From positions 62,001-126,000 of the forward strand of contig JAVBWA010000005.1 in assembly GCA_036677685.1 (NCBI GenBank): 64,000 bases of DNA. Direction: 5' to 3'. A program made the translations under genes and the position numbers. Source of the DNA: JAQUBU01 sp036677685. Its GTDB lineage: Bacteria > Bacillota > Syntrophomonadia > Syntrophomonadales > Syntrophomonadaceae. Within the stretch, counting starts at the first letter, position 1; each line of letters starts with the position of its first letter. Under the pieces are notes generated by a model. That model did no database searches. It was given only the letters and a program-made list of their open reading frames with translations, and was not told the origin of the DNA. This document shows positions 8,391-16,353 of the stretch, one piece after another.

Positions 8391-8716
8391 TGGTTGAAGT
8401 AACAATAAATCATAAAGAAAATAGGATTATATCCTTTGCGGTCAAGGGGCATTCCGGATTTGCCCCGGAAGGCACAGACATATGTTGTGCCGGAGTATCG
8501 GCGGTGACTCAGACCGCGTTGCTGGGTTTAATTAGCCACCTGCGTGAGAATCCGCGTTATCAGGTGGAAGAAGGCGTACTGCAGTGCGAACTTCCGCAGC
8601 TCCTGGCAGATGATGAAAAAACTGCGCAGATAATTCTCTCTACCATGGAAGCCGGTTTGTTATCGATGCAGGAAGCCTATCCGGGATTTATTAAGGTATA
8701 TATTAGGAGGTGCTAA
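8390..8716 (+). CDS. prp: Ribosomal-processing cysteine protease Prp (YsxB family)
   Basis: 108 residues with the two catalytic signatures of Prp: GHSGFAPEGTDICCAGVSAV, supplying the His (residue 21) and the Cys dyad partner. Prp removes the N-terminal extension of ribosomal protein L27 in Firmicutes and relatives. The next gene encodes an L27 with exactly such an extension (FKFDLQLFA before HKKG). The gene overlaps rplU by one base and ends 1 base before rpmA. Confidence 0.92.
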   Translation: MVEVTINHKENRIISFAVKGHSGFAPEGTDICCAGVSAVTQTALLGLISHLRENPRYQVEEGVLQCELPQLLADDEKTAQIILSTMEAGLLSMQEAYPGFIKVYIRRC

Positions 8717-8717
8717 G

Positions 8718-9014
8718 ATGTTTAAGTTTGATTTGCAGCTTTTTGCCCATAAGAAAGGCGTTGGCAGTTCCCGTAACGGAAGAGACAGCAAGGCCAAAAG
8801 ATTGGGTGTTAAACGATATGACGGTCAGGTCGTAACCGGTGGCAGCATACTGGTGCGGCAGAGAGGAACCAAGATTCATCCCGGCAACAATGTAATGATC
8901 GGTGGAGATGATACTCTCTTTGCAGTTATTGACGGGAAAGTAAAGTTCGAACGCAAAGGCCGCGACAAAAAGCAGGTTAGTGTTTATCCTCTGGAAGAGA
9001 ACGCAATCGTTTAA
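8718..9014 (+). CDS. rpmA: 50S ribosomal protein L27 with cleavable N-terminal extension
   Basis: 98 residues. The mature part begins HKKGVGSSRNGRDSKAKRLG, and the preceding MFKFDLQLFA matches the Firmicutes Prp cleavage motif, where the cut after FA exposes the functional N-terminus that reaches the peptidyl transferase centre. Start ATG 8718 follows AGGAGG. A strong terminator follows at 9050. Confidence 0.97.
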   Translation: MFKFDLQLFAHKKGVGSSRNGRDSKAKRLGVKRYDGQVVTGGSILVRQRGTKIHPGNNVMIGGDDTLFAVIDGKVKFERKGRDKKQVSVYPLEENAIV

Positions 9015-9049
9015 AGAAGCAATCGGGTTGATATTTCCAAGACAGCGAG

Positions 9050-9076
9050 CCCCTGGAGTTTTTCAGGGGTTTTTGT
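9050..9076 (+). terminator. Terminator of the rplU-prp-rpmA operon
   Basis: CCCCTG and CAGGGG form a six-pair stem with an 8-base loop, followed by TTTTTG. Confidence 0.85.
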
Positions 9077-9119
9077 TATACTATCTTTTACTATATGGGG
9101 GAATTAAGGGGGGACAGCT

Positions 9120-9569
9120 TTGGATGCAGCAAGAACTGTGGAGCTTTTGCGCAGAATTCGGCATGACTATGCAAATCACCTGCAAGTCATAAGTGGTTAT
9201 GTTGAACTTGCACGTTATCAGGAGGTCAAGGACTATATTGCCGCTATGGTTGAAGAAATGAGTGAGGAAAGAAAAATTTTTGAATCTTTGGATTATGAAG
9301 CGGTTTTGTATTTATTTGAAAAAATGCTGTCAGCCCGAGATTTGGGAATAATATTAAAGTATGATGAACTTAAAATTAGCAATACCAGGAATCTCAAAAA
9401 TCATAACGAGCCGGAAAAAACTTTAAAGAGTCTATCGGATAAACTGGGAAAACTAAACAGTGAGCCAGTGGTATATCTGTCGTTATATGAAAATGGCCGG
9501 GATCTGGAAATGATTTTTGATGGTGAGTATTTTGGCGAGCAGCCTGTAAAGATTATAATCAAGGAGTGA
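9120..9569 (+). CDS. Spo0B-like sensor/phosphotransferase protein
   Basis: 149 residues opening with a helical hairpin carrying RHDYANHLQVISGYVEL, the Spo0B/SpoOB_a pattern in which the His of RHDxxNHLQ receives phosphate. In Bacillus, spo0B lies between rpmA and obg and relays phosphate from Spo0F to Spo0A. The same position here, 4 bases before obgE, supports a sporulation-linked or sensor-kinase role. The C-terminal ATPase-like half is short and lacks N and G boxes, as in Spo0B. Start is TTG 9120 behind AAGGGGGG. A true phosphorelay role is not proven, since many Clostridia lack Spo0F. Confidence 0.7.
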   Translation: MDAARTVELLRRIRHDYANHLQVISGYVELARYQEVKDYIAAMVEEMSEERKIFESLDYEAVLYLFEKMLSARDLGIILKYDELKISNTRNLKNHNEPEKTLKSLSDKLGKLNSEPVVYLSLYENGRDLEMIFDGEYFGEQPVKIIIKE

Positions 9570-9573
9570 GCGA

Positions 9574-10833
9574 ATGTTTGTCGACCAGGCTAAAATTTAT
9601 GCCAAAGGCGGAGACGGGGGCAACGGGATAGTCGCTTTCCGTCGGGAAAAGTACGTGCCAATGGGCGGCCCGGCCGGCGGTGACGGAGGACGCGGGGGCA
9701 ATGTAATTTTCCATGCTGATGAAGGTTTGCGCACCCTGATGGATTTTAAATACCGGCGGCATTTCAAAGCGGAACGGGGTGCTCATGGACAGGGCAAGAA
9801 CATGCATGGAGCCTGGGGAGAGGACCTAAGAATTAAAGTGCCGGTAGGTACCGTAATCCGCGATGATGATAATGATGAAGTAATAGCCGATTTGACCGTC
9901 AATGGACAGGAAGCAGTGGTAGCTAGAGGCGGGAAGGGAGGCCGCGGCAACAGCCGTTTTGTATCATCGATTAACAAAGCCCCTTCTTATTCGGAAAACG
10001 GTGAGCCGGGTGAGGAAAGATGGATACGTTTGGAATTGAAGCTCCTGGCCGATGTAGGTCTGGTAGGCTTCCCTAATGCGGGCAAATCAACCCTTATAGC
10101 CAGAATTTCGGCAGCCCGCCCGAAAATAGCTGATTACCCTTTTACAACTCTGGTTCCCAATCTGGGGGTCGTTCAAACCCGCAACCATGATTCCTTTGTG
10201 GTAGCCGATATTCCCGGATTGATTGAGGGGGCGCACCAGGGAGCCGGTCTGGGGCATGATTTTCTCCGTCATGTGGAAAGAACCCGGGTACTTTTGTTCA
10301 TCCTGGATGCAGCCCAGACCGAAGGCCGTGATGTTCTGGAAGACTACCGGATTCTGCAGGCTGAACTGGGACTGCATAATCCGGAGTTATTGAAAAGACC
10401 GTTTATAGTTGTCGCCAATAAAATGGACATCCCCGGAGCTGCAGAAAATGCGGCCCGCCTGCGGGAAGCCCTGGGACTTGAAATTTCGTTAATTTCGGGA
10501 GTTAGCGGACAGGGAGTCGATGAACTGCTGGATAAGACCTACCAGCTGCTCTGCAGTATCCCGCCGGAAATTATTATTGGCGAGGCTCCGGTAGTGAGGC
10601 GATACCAGTCTGTGGAACCGTTTGTTATAAAGATTGTGGATGGAATCTATGAAGTAAGCGGATATCGGATTGAAAAGCTTTTTAATATTACTAATTTTAA
10701 CAGCGATGAAGGCTTACTGAGATTCCAGCAAACCGTGAAGAAAATGGGCTTGGAAGATGCTCTGAGAGAAAAAGGCATCAAGGAAGGCGATACAGTAAGG
10801 ATAAAGGAAATGGAATTCGATTTTACGGAATAG
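9574..10833 (+). CDS. obgE: Obg/CgtA GTPase
   Basis: 419 residues with the three Obg parts: the glycine-rich N-terminal Obg fold (residues 1-157, with GGDGGNGIVAFRREK and GGKGGRGN), the GTPase domain with GFPNAGKST (P-loop), DIPGLIEGA (G3) and NKMD (G4), and a C-terminal OCT domain. Obg binds the 50S subunit and links ribosome assembly to growth state and, in Firmicutes, to sporulation. It follows the Spo0B-like gene by 4 bases. Confidence 0.97.
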   Translation: MFVDQAKIYAKGGDGGNGIVAFRREKYVPMGGPAGGDGGRGGNVIFHADEGLRTLMDFKYRRHFKAERGAHGQGKNMHGAWGEDLRIKVPVGTVIRDDDNDEVIADLTVNGQEAVVARGGKGGRGNSRFVSSINKAPSYSENGEPGEERWIRLELKLLADVGLVGFPNAGKSTLIARISAARPKIADYPFTTLVPNLGVVQTRNHDSFVVADIPGLIEGAHQGAGLGHDFLRHVERTRVLLFILDAAQTEGRDVLEDYRILQAELGLHNPELLKRPFIVVANKMDIPGAAENAARLREALGLEISLISGVSGQGVDELLDKTYQLLCSIPPEIIIGEAPVVRRYQSVEPFVIKIVDGIYEVSGYRIEKLFNITNFNSDEGLLRFQQTVKKMGLEDALREKGIKEGDTVRIKEMEFDFTE

Positions 10834-11030
10834 ACTTACCTTAATGTTGATTTTGAATTTTTAATTATGAATTAAGGTTGGAAAGCTATGCTTTCTCTAT
10901 AATACAAGCAATTTTTATGGCTTTGACCACAGATTAATACCAAATTTATTGAATGAGTCTTTTCCCCTAATGTTTCAACACAGAGGCAAACTAAAAGGTT
11001 GGGCTGCGGCAGGGGTAGATTAGCTTTTCT

Positions 11031-11056
11031 CTTACCCCTTACGCCTAACCCCTTAC
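11031..11056 (-). repeat. G-rich short interspersed repeat, copy 2
   Basis: On the minus strand it reads GTAAGGGGTTAGGCGTAAGGG, the same family as at 2187 and 26307. It lies 20 bases before the proB start. The rest of the 243-base gap after obgE shows only a small GAAAGC-TAT-GCTTTC hairpin near 10880. Confidence 0.65.
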
Positions 11057-11076
11057 GAGTAATAGAGGTGAATATT

Positions 11077-12204
11077 ATGAACTGCCGCAGTGATTTCAAG
11101 AACTGCCGGCGGGTAGTGGTCAAAGTGGGGACCAGTACCCTGACCCATAACAATGGACAGCTGAATCTGCACCGGATTGAACGCCTGGTCAGGGAGTTGG
11201 CTGATTTACATAACCGGGAATTGGAAGTTTTGCTGGTAAGTTCGGGGGCCATCGGAGTTGGAGCTAACCGCATGGGCTTTAAACGGGTGCCAAAAACCAT
11301 GCCTGAAAAACAAGCTTTAGCAGCTATCGGGCAGGGCGCTCTTCTGCATTTATATGAAAAACTATTTGCTGAATACAGTAAAACCGTAGCTCAGGTCTTG
11401 CTCACCCGGGGAGATCTGGATGACCGGGTGCGTTACCTTAATGCTACTAATGCGCTATTAGCGATTCTATCCATGGGAGTAATCCCGATAATCAATGAAA
11501 ATGATACGGTAGCTTTTGAAGAAATTAAATTCGGGGATAATGACACGCTTTCCGCCCTGGTTGCAGGCATTGTTGATGCGGATTTGCTTCTTATTCTTTC
11601 TGATGTGGATGGTCTTTACGACAGCGACCCGCGAATAAATAAGGAAGCCCGCCTGCAGAGCCGGGTTATGGAAATAACCGTGCGTATGGAAGAGAACTCC
11701 AGCAGCCGCGGGAGCAGTTTTTCCAGCGGCGGTATGTTCACCAAATTATCGGCGGCCCGGATTTGTATGGCGGCAGGAGTGCCAATGGTAATTGCCAACA
11801 GCGATCAGGACAATGTAATTCGCCGGGTAGTGGCCGGGGAAGATGTTGGAACCCTGTTTGTACCGCGCGAGTTCAGAATGCATGCCCGGGATAAATGGAT
11901 AGCCTTTGGGACGGTTTGCCAGGGTAAAGTAACAATAGATTCCGGCGCCGGCTTGGCTTTGCTAAAAAAGGGCAAAAGTTTGCTGCCCTCGGGAGTAACC
12001 GGTGTAGAAGGCGATTTCGAACGGGGAACCGTGGTGGCGGTCATGGAACCTGAAGGTAAAGAAATTGCCCGGGGCCTGGTTAATTATAATGCCCGGGAAA
12101 TAAAACTGCTGGCAGGGAAAAAGACTTCGGAAATAGAAAGCATATTGGGAGAAAAGGATTATGATGAAATAATTCACCGCAATAATTTGTGGATTGAAGA
12201 ATAA
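11077..12204 (+). CDS. proB: Glutamate 5-kinase
   Basis: 375 residues: an amino acid kinase domain (VVVKVGTSTLT, SSGAIGVGANRMG, PIINENDTVA, GDNDTLSALVA, SDVDGLYD) and a C-terminal PUA domain (about residues 285-375). It phosphorylates glutamate, the first step of proline synthesis. ATG 11077 follows AGAGGTG; upstream in-frame codons run through the G-rich repeat and do not match the family. proA starts 16 bases after its stop. Confidence 0.96.
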   Translation: MNCRSDFKNCRRVVVKVGTSTLTHNNGQLNLHRIERLVRELADLHNRELEVLLVSSGAIGVGANRMGFKRVPKTMPEKQALAAIGQGALLHLYEKLFAEYSKTVAQVLLTRGDLDDRVRYLNATNALLAILSMGVIPIINENDTVAFEEIKFGDNDTLSALVAGIVDADLLLILSDVDGLYDSDPRINKEARLQSRVMEITVRMEENSSSRGSSFSSGGMFTKLSAARICMAAGVPMVIANSDQDNVIRRVVAGEDVGTLFVPREFRMHARDKWIAFGTVCQGKVTIDSGAGLALLKKGKSLLPSGVTGVEGDFERGTVVAVMEPEGKEIARGLVNYNAREIKLLAGKKTSEIESILGEKDYDEIIHRNNLWIEE

Positions 12205-12220
12205 TAAGGAGATGGAGAGG

Positions 12221-13480
12221 ATGGACCGTAATTTAGAGGCCATACTTATTGAACAGGGCGAAAAGGCAAAGGCAGCGGCCCGCTTTTTAGCCACTGCTTC
12301 CACCACATTGAAAAACCAGGCTCTTTTAGCTATGGCTGATGCTTTGGAAGCAGGCACTGCCGAAATATTAGCGGCCAATACCCGCGATCTTGAACAGGGT
12401 AAGGCACAAGGCCTGACCCCTGCCTTGCTGGAACGGCTAAGTCTTAATGAAAGCCGGGTAAAAGACATGGCCCAGGGCTTGCGGGAAATAGCAGCCTTGG
12501 GTGATCCTATCGGGGAAGTGCTGGGTATGTGGCGGCGTCCCAACGGCTTGGATATAGGACGGGTAAGAACCCCGATCGGAGTTATTGGCATAATTTATGA
12601 ATCACGACCCAATGTGACTGCCGATGCAGCGGGTTTGTGCCTTAAGGCGGGCAATGCCATCCTTTTAAGAGGGGGCGAAGAAGCACTCAACTCCAACCGG
12701 GTTATAGCAGCAAGGATTGCCGCGGCCGTAGTTGCCTGCGGAATACCCGAAGGGGCGGTGCAACTGGTCGATAGTGAAGATCGTGAAGCGGCAGTTTTTA
12801 TGATGAAAATGAATAAGTACCTTGATGTACTGATTCCCCGGGGTGGTAAAGGACTTAAACAGGTGGTTCTGGACAATGCCAGTGTTCCGGTTATTATGAC
12901 CGGAATGGGCAACTGCCATGTTTACATCGATGCCAACGCGGACCTTGAAAAGGCACAGCGCATTGTTTTCAATGCCAAAGTGCAGCGTCCTTCCGTGTGC
13001 AACGCGGCTGAAACCCTCTTGGTAAACCGGGAAGCAGCAGAGAAATTTTTGCCGCTAATGATTAAGGAACTGCAGCAAGCCGGAGTGGAAATACGAGCCT
13101 GCGAGCGCACTAGGGCAATAGTTACCGGTCTCAAACCTGCGGTGGATGCCGATTGGGATGAGGAGTATCTGGATTTGATTATGGCGGTCAAAATAGTTGA
13201 CAGTGTTGATGAGGCGATTGAGCATATTAATAATCATGGCACCGGCCACAGTGAAGCGATTGTAAGCGAGAACTACAGCAGCGTACGCCGCTTTTTGAAC
13301 GGGGTCGATGCAGCGGCAGTCTATGCCAATGCCTCTACTCGCTTTACCGATGGCGGGGTTTTTGGCTTTGGTGCGGAAATGGGCATAAGCACCCAGAAGC
13401 TGCATGCCCGGGGTCCCATGGGTTTGCAGGAACTGACCACCACCAAGTTCATTATCTACGGGGATGGACAGATACGCTGA
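12221..13480 (+). CDS. proA: Gamma-glutamyl phosphate reductase
   Basis: 419 residues of the aldehyde dehydrogenase fold: IGVIGIIYESRPNVT near the cofactor site and PSVCNAAETLLVN carrying the catalytic Cys. It reduces gamma-glutamyl phosphate to the semialdehyde with NADPH, the second step of proline synthesis. ATG 12221 lies 9 bases after AAGGAG. In many Clostridia nadD follows proA directly; here more than 11 kb of other genes intervene. Confidence 0.96.
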   Translation: MDRNLEAILIEQGEKAKAAARFLATASTTLKNQALLAMADALEAGTAEILAANTRDLEQGKAQGLTPALLERLSLNESRVKDMAQGLREIAALGDPIGEVLGMWRRPNGLDIGRVRTPIGVIGIIYESRPNVTADAAGLCLKAGNAILLRGGEEALNSNRVIAARIAAAVVACGIPEGAVQLVDSEDREAAVFMMKMNKYLDVLIPRGGKGLKQVVLDNASVPVIMTGMGNCHVYIDANADLEKAQRIVFNAKVQRPSVCNAAETLLVNREAAEKFLPLMIKELQQAGVEIRACERTRAIVTGLKPAVDADWDEEYLDLIMAVKIVDSVDEAIEHINNHGTGHSEAIVSENYSSVRRFLNGVDAAAVYANASTRFTDGGVFGFGAEMGISTQKLHARGPMGLQELTTTKFIIYGDGQIR

Positions 13481-13534
13481 TAACCCCCGCAGTACTTAGG
13501 AATACTACATCGATTAGATTTACTGGAGAATATC

Positions 13535-14095
13535 ATGTTTGAACAATTTATACCCGTTTTGGAGGACTATGGGATACTGGGGCTGGCGATTCTGGCTTTT
13601 GCCGAATCATCGTTTTTCCCGGTATTCCCTGATTTTTTATTGATCCCCATGTGCCTTGCGAAGCCTGAAGAGGCTCTTTTGTTCGCATTAATAGCTACGC
13701 TGGCCTCAGCCGCCGGCGCCGGTTTTGGCTATACACTGGGGAAGTATATTGGACATCCTTTGCTGCATCGTTTTACCTGTTCCGCCACTGTTGACAAGAT
13801 CGAACGAGCTTATCAGACTTATGGAGCCTGGGCTGTACTGTTGGCCGGCTTAATTCCTTTGCCTTACAAGCTTTTTACCATCTCATCGGGGATTTTTACA
13901 GTGCCGTTGGCGCGGTTTTTTGCGGCCACTCTGGTGGGAAGGGGCTTACGTTTTCTATCGGAAGCGTTCCTGATAATGATTGTGGGTGAAAAAGCAATTT
14001 TATTTATAAAAGAAAATGTACTTTTTATAAGTATTATTATTGCAGTACTAATTGTGGTGGGTTTAGTAATCATTAAAAAAAGACCGATACATTAA
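13535..14095 (+). CDS. DedA/VTT-family membrane protein
   Basis: 186 residues with four to five membrane segments and the family motifs FAESSFFPVFPD near the N-terminus, GAGFGYTLGKYIG, and GLIPLPYKLFTISSG before a RGLRF segment. VTT-domain proteins help recycle polyprenyl phosphate or phospholipids across the membrane; the exact substrate is unknown. It lies 54 bases after proA and ends at a strong terminator, so it may be the last gene of the pro operon. Confidence 0.85.
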   Translation: MFEQFIPVLEDYGILGLAILAFAESSFFPVFPDFLLIPMCLAKPEEALLFALIATLASAAGAGFGYTLGKYIGHPLLHRFTCSATVDKIERAYQTYGAWAVLLAGLIPLPYKLFTISSGIFTVPLARFFAATLVGRGLRFLSEAFLIMIVGEKAILFIKENVLFISIIIAVLIVVGLVIIKKRPIH

Positions 14096-14131
14096 GACGG
14101 CGGTCTGCCAAATGAAGCTTAATATAAAACT

Positions 14132-14158
14132 AAGGCCGGATTTTTTCCGGCCTTTTTA
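14132..14158. terminator. Bidirectional terminator between the DedA gene and the cysteine synthase-like gene
   Basis: AAGGCCGGA and TCCGGCCTT flank a T-rich loop, followed by TTTTTAAT. The convergent gene on the minus strand ends at 14181, so it may use the same hairpin. Confidence 0.8.
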
Positions 14159-14180
14159 ATATGATTTCGAATTATATTGG

Positions 14181-15215
14181 TTATTCAATAATCTCAAATT
14201 TATATTGGGCCAGTTTTTTCTGTTCCTCATCGCTTAAAGCGTAATCGCGCTCCAGAAGCTCCCGTGAAGCCGGAGTGCCGCAAAGCTCGGTGGAAAGATA
14301 GCGCAGCCCGTTGTCATTGATCATGGTGACAATACACTTCTTATCAGGGTATTTAGCAGCTACTTTCAACGCGGCAGCCACATTGCAGCCGGAGGAGGTG
14401 CCGCAGAAAATACCTTCCTGTTTTGCCATTTGGCGGGCCATTTCCATTGCTTCATCAGAGCTTACCAATACAATACCGTCAACATACTGCAGGTCAAGTA
14501 TTTCCGGAATAAGCCCATCGGCTATGCCCTGTACTTTGTGCTGGCCGATGCGCCCCTGGGAAAGTATAGGCGAGTCTGCGGGTTCGGATATATAAACCTT
14601 GATATCAGGATTTTTCTCTTTGAGATATTTGGCATTTCCAGTCACCGTTCCCCCGGTGCCCTGGCACATTATGAAAACGTCAACTTTACCACTGGTCTGC
14701 TCCCAGATTTCCGGAGCGGTCTTTTCAATATGTGCATTGAGATTATCTTCCCGATAAAACTGCCCGATTTCAAAAACCTGGTCCCCATAGGTCTTTTTAA
14801 TTTTTTCAACTTCCACCAGTACCAGGTCTACGTCGGTTTCGGCTCCCGGAGTAAGTACCAGTTCAGCTCCATAAGCTCTTATGGTTTTTTTTCGCTCCTC
14901 GCTCATTCCTTCCGGCATAACAATTATAACCCGGTAGTTCTTAGCAGCACCTACCATGGCGGTGGCTATTCCCGTATTGCCGGTGGTGCCTTCCAGCAAG
15001 ATCATGCCCGGTTTTAAATCACCACGTTGTTCGGCTCTTTCTACTATAGTGCGTACCACCCGGTCTTTTAGACTGCCGCTGGGGTTGGCGAATTCCATTT
15101 TGACACAGATATCAGGATTTACTCCGGCTGCCAGCCGGTTTAATCTAATCATTGGGGTTCTCCCAATAGCTTCCAAAACACTATTAAAAATCCCCTGATT
15201 GGCATCCCATTTCAT
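14181..15215 (-). CDS. Cysteine synthase/cystathionine beta-synthase family PLP enzyme
   Basis: 344 residues of the type II PLP fold. The PLP lysine is in NPSGSLKDR (about residue 50), the substrate loop is EGTTGNTGIA, and the phosphate-binding loop is GTGGTVTG. Typical O-acetylserine sulfhydrylases have PGGSVKDR and EPTSGNTG, so this is a divergent member; it could make cysteine from O-acetylserine and sulfide or act on a related substrate. Start ATG 15215 is preceded by AGGAGG. The C-terminus is about 30 residues longer than a typical CysK. It stands alone on the minus strand, with no sulfur genes nearby. Confidence 0.85.
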   Translation of the reverse strand: MKWDANQGIFNSVLEAIGRTPMIRLNRLAAGVNPDICVKMEFANPSGSLKDRVVRTIVERAEQRGDLKPGMILLEGTTGNTGIATAMVGAAKNYRVIIVMPEGMSEERKKTIRAYGAELVLTPGAETDVDLVLVEVEKIKKTYGDQVFEIGQFYREDNLNAHIEKTAPEIWEQTSGKVDVFIMCQGTGGTVTGNAKYLKEKNPDIKVYISEPADSPILSQGRIGQHKVQGIADGLIPEILDLQYVDGIVLVSSDEAMEMARQMAKQEGIFCGTSSGCNVAAALKVAAKYPDKKCIVTMINDNGLRYLSTELCGTPASRELLERDYALSDEEQKKLAQYKFEIIE

Positions 15216-15281
15216 TGATTGCTAACCTCCTAAAACACTAATAAAAATCAATCCCTTTTCTTCCAGTGTTTAAATTATACA

Positions 15282-15902
15282 TTATAAAGGCCAGTTGCTT
15301 CCATACTGAATTGGCCGTTTTATCCTGGCCTCCTCACGGGCCGGACATTCGGCCAGAAAGGCTGGCAAAGAAGCTGTTTCCTCTTCAAAGAATTCAAGCA
15401 TTTTTTGAAAAAATGGGGAGCGGTTTTCCGGCTGCCGCAAGCTTAAACCCATTTCCTGCAAGCGGGCGGCCACCTTATTATTAATATAAATTTCGTAATC
15501 CGCTAACTCGGCAAAGAATTGTTTCCAATGGTTTAACTTTTCTTCATCTTCCCAGGCAATTCCCGGGCAGACAAAGTGGCGGCAGATGGATTCCCGAAGT
15601 TCCTGGGAAAGCAGACAACCACCTTCTTTCTGGTGAAAGCGGCAGCGGTAACTGGGGCCGTCAATCTGGTTGTTAACCGTTACAGAAGCATCGAGCACAG
15701 TTATATTATCCAGGCTGAAAATGTAATCCACTAATTGCGGCTGTTCTTTTAGAAGATAAGCGAAATCGCTGGGATAGAATACCGGCGAATAATAACCGCA
15801 GCAGCCTTTGTCATCCTGGCGCGGGCATTCACGGCAAAGGTCCACTTCTATATAACTGCGGAGACCTTGATTATGAAAAACCAGATTAATGTCTTTTTCC
15901 AT
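15282..15902 (-). CDS. YkgJ-like Cys-cluster (zinc/iron-chelating domain) protein
   Basis: 206 residues with clustered cysteines: CRECPRQDDKGCCGYYSP, then CRFHQKEGGCLL and ESICRHFVCPG. The spacing resembles YkgJ/UPF0153 proteins, which are thought to bind a metal or FeS cluster; their function is unknown. It is upstream of and co-directed with the cysteine synthase-like gene (66 bases apart) and may share its transcript. Confidence 0.65.
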   Translation of the reverse strand: MEKDINLVFHNQGLRSYIEVDLCRECPRQDDKGCCGYYSPVFYPSDFAYLLKEQPQLVDYIFSLDNITVLDASVTVNNQIDGPSYRCRFHQKEGGCLLSQELRESICRHFVCPGIAWEDEEKLNHWKQFFAELADYEIYINNKVAARLQEMGLSLRQPENRSPFFQKMLEFFEEETASLPAFLAECPAREEARIKRPIQYGSNWPL

Positions 15903-16353
15903 GCTAACCTCACTAATTGTTTATTAATCAACATATATTATAGGGTTTTTCAAAGCAGGAGGGAAGGGGGCGGGGAGGAGGGACACATGAAAGAAGCATA
16001 TTTAAGCGGGACATAGAGTTCTACAGGATTCGGGAACATATCCGGTTTAGCCAATTGCAGCATATGAAAGCAGTGCTTTCTCTTGCTTGCAATCGACATA
16101 ACCCGAAGCCGGGGAAGCTTTTGCTGCAAACTGCTGTTGCTAGTCCCCGCCATATACCGCCAGTTGGCTCCTGAGCACGGAGTTCCCCATCACGGAAACA
16201 GGTATATCTTAATAAAGAGAAATTTAATAATATTTTATTAAGGCGATGTCCTATCGAGTCAGAACATGTCTAATCGTGGGGGAATAAGGCGAAAAGTTGG
16301 AGTTGTTCGAGGATTATTTAAAGCCTATTCTAAAAAATGAAAGGAGGCACTGC
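15903..16353. other. 450-base gap before the LuxR regulator
   Basis: No credible gene seen. It contains a purine-rich patch (15956-15982) and an inverted repeat CTTAATAAA...TTTATTAAG at about 16207-16241 that could be an operator or weak terminator. A minus-strand frame at 15950-16153 has no ribosome site and no recognisable protein. Confidence 0.4.

Noticed and set aside
10999..11076. Upstream start for proB
   Set aside because: The extension is translated from the G-rich repeat and lacks a ribosome site; ATG 11077 matches the family.
15950..16153. Minus-strand 67-codon frame
   Set aside because: No ribosome site, no recognisable protein and it crosses a low-complexity purine tract.
16297..16353. 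TTG start for the LuxR regulator
   Set aside because: AAGGAGG is correctly spaced for GTG 16354, and the extension is not family-like.
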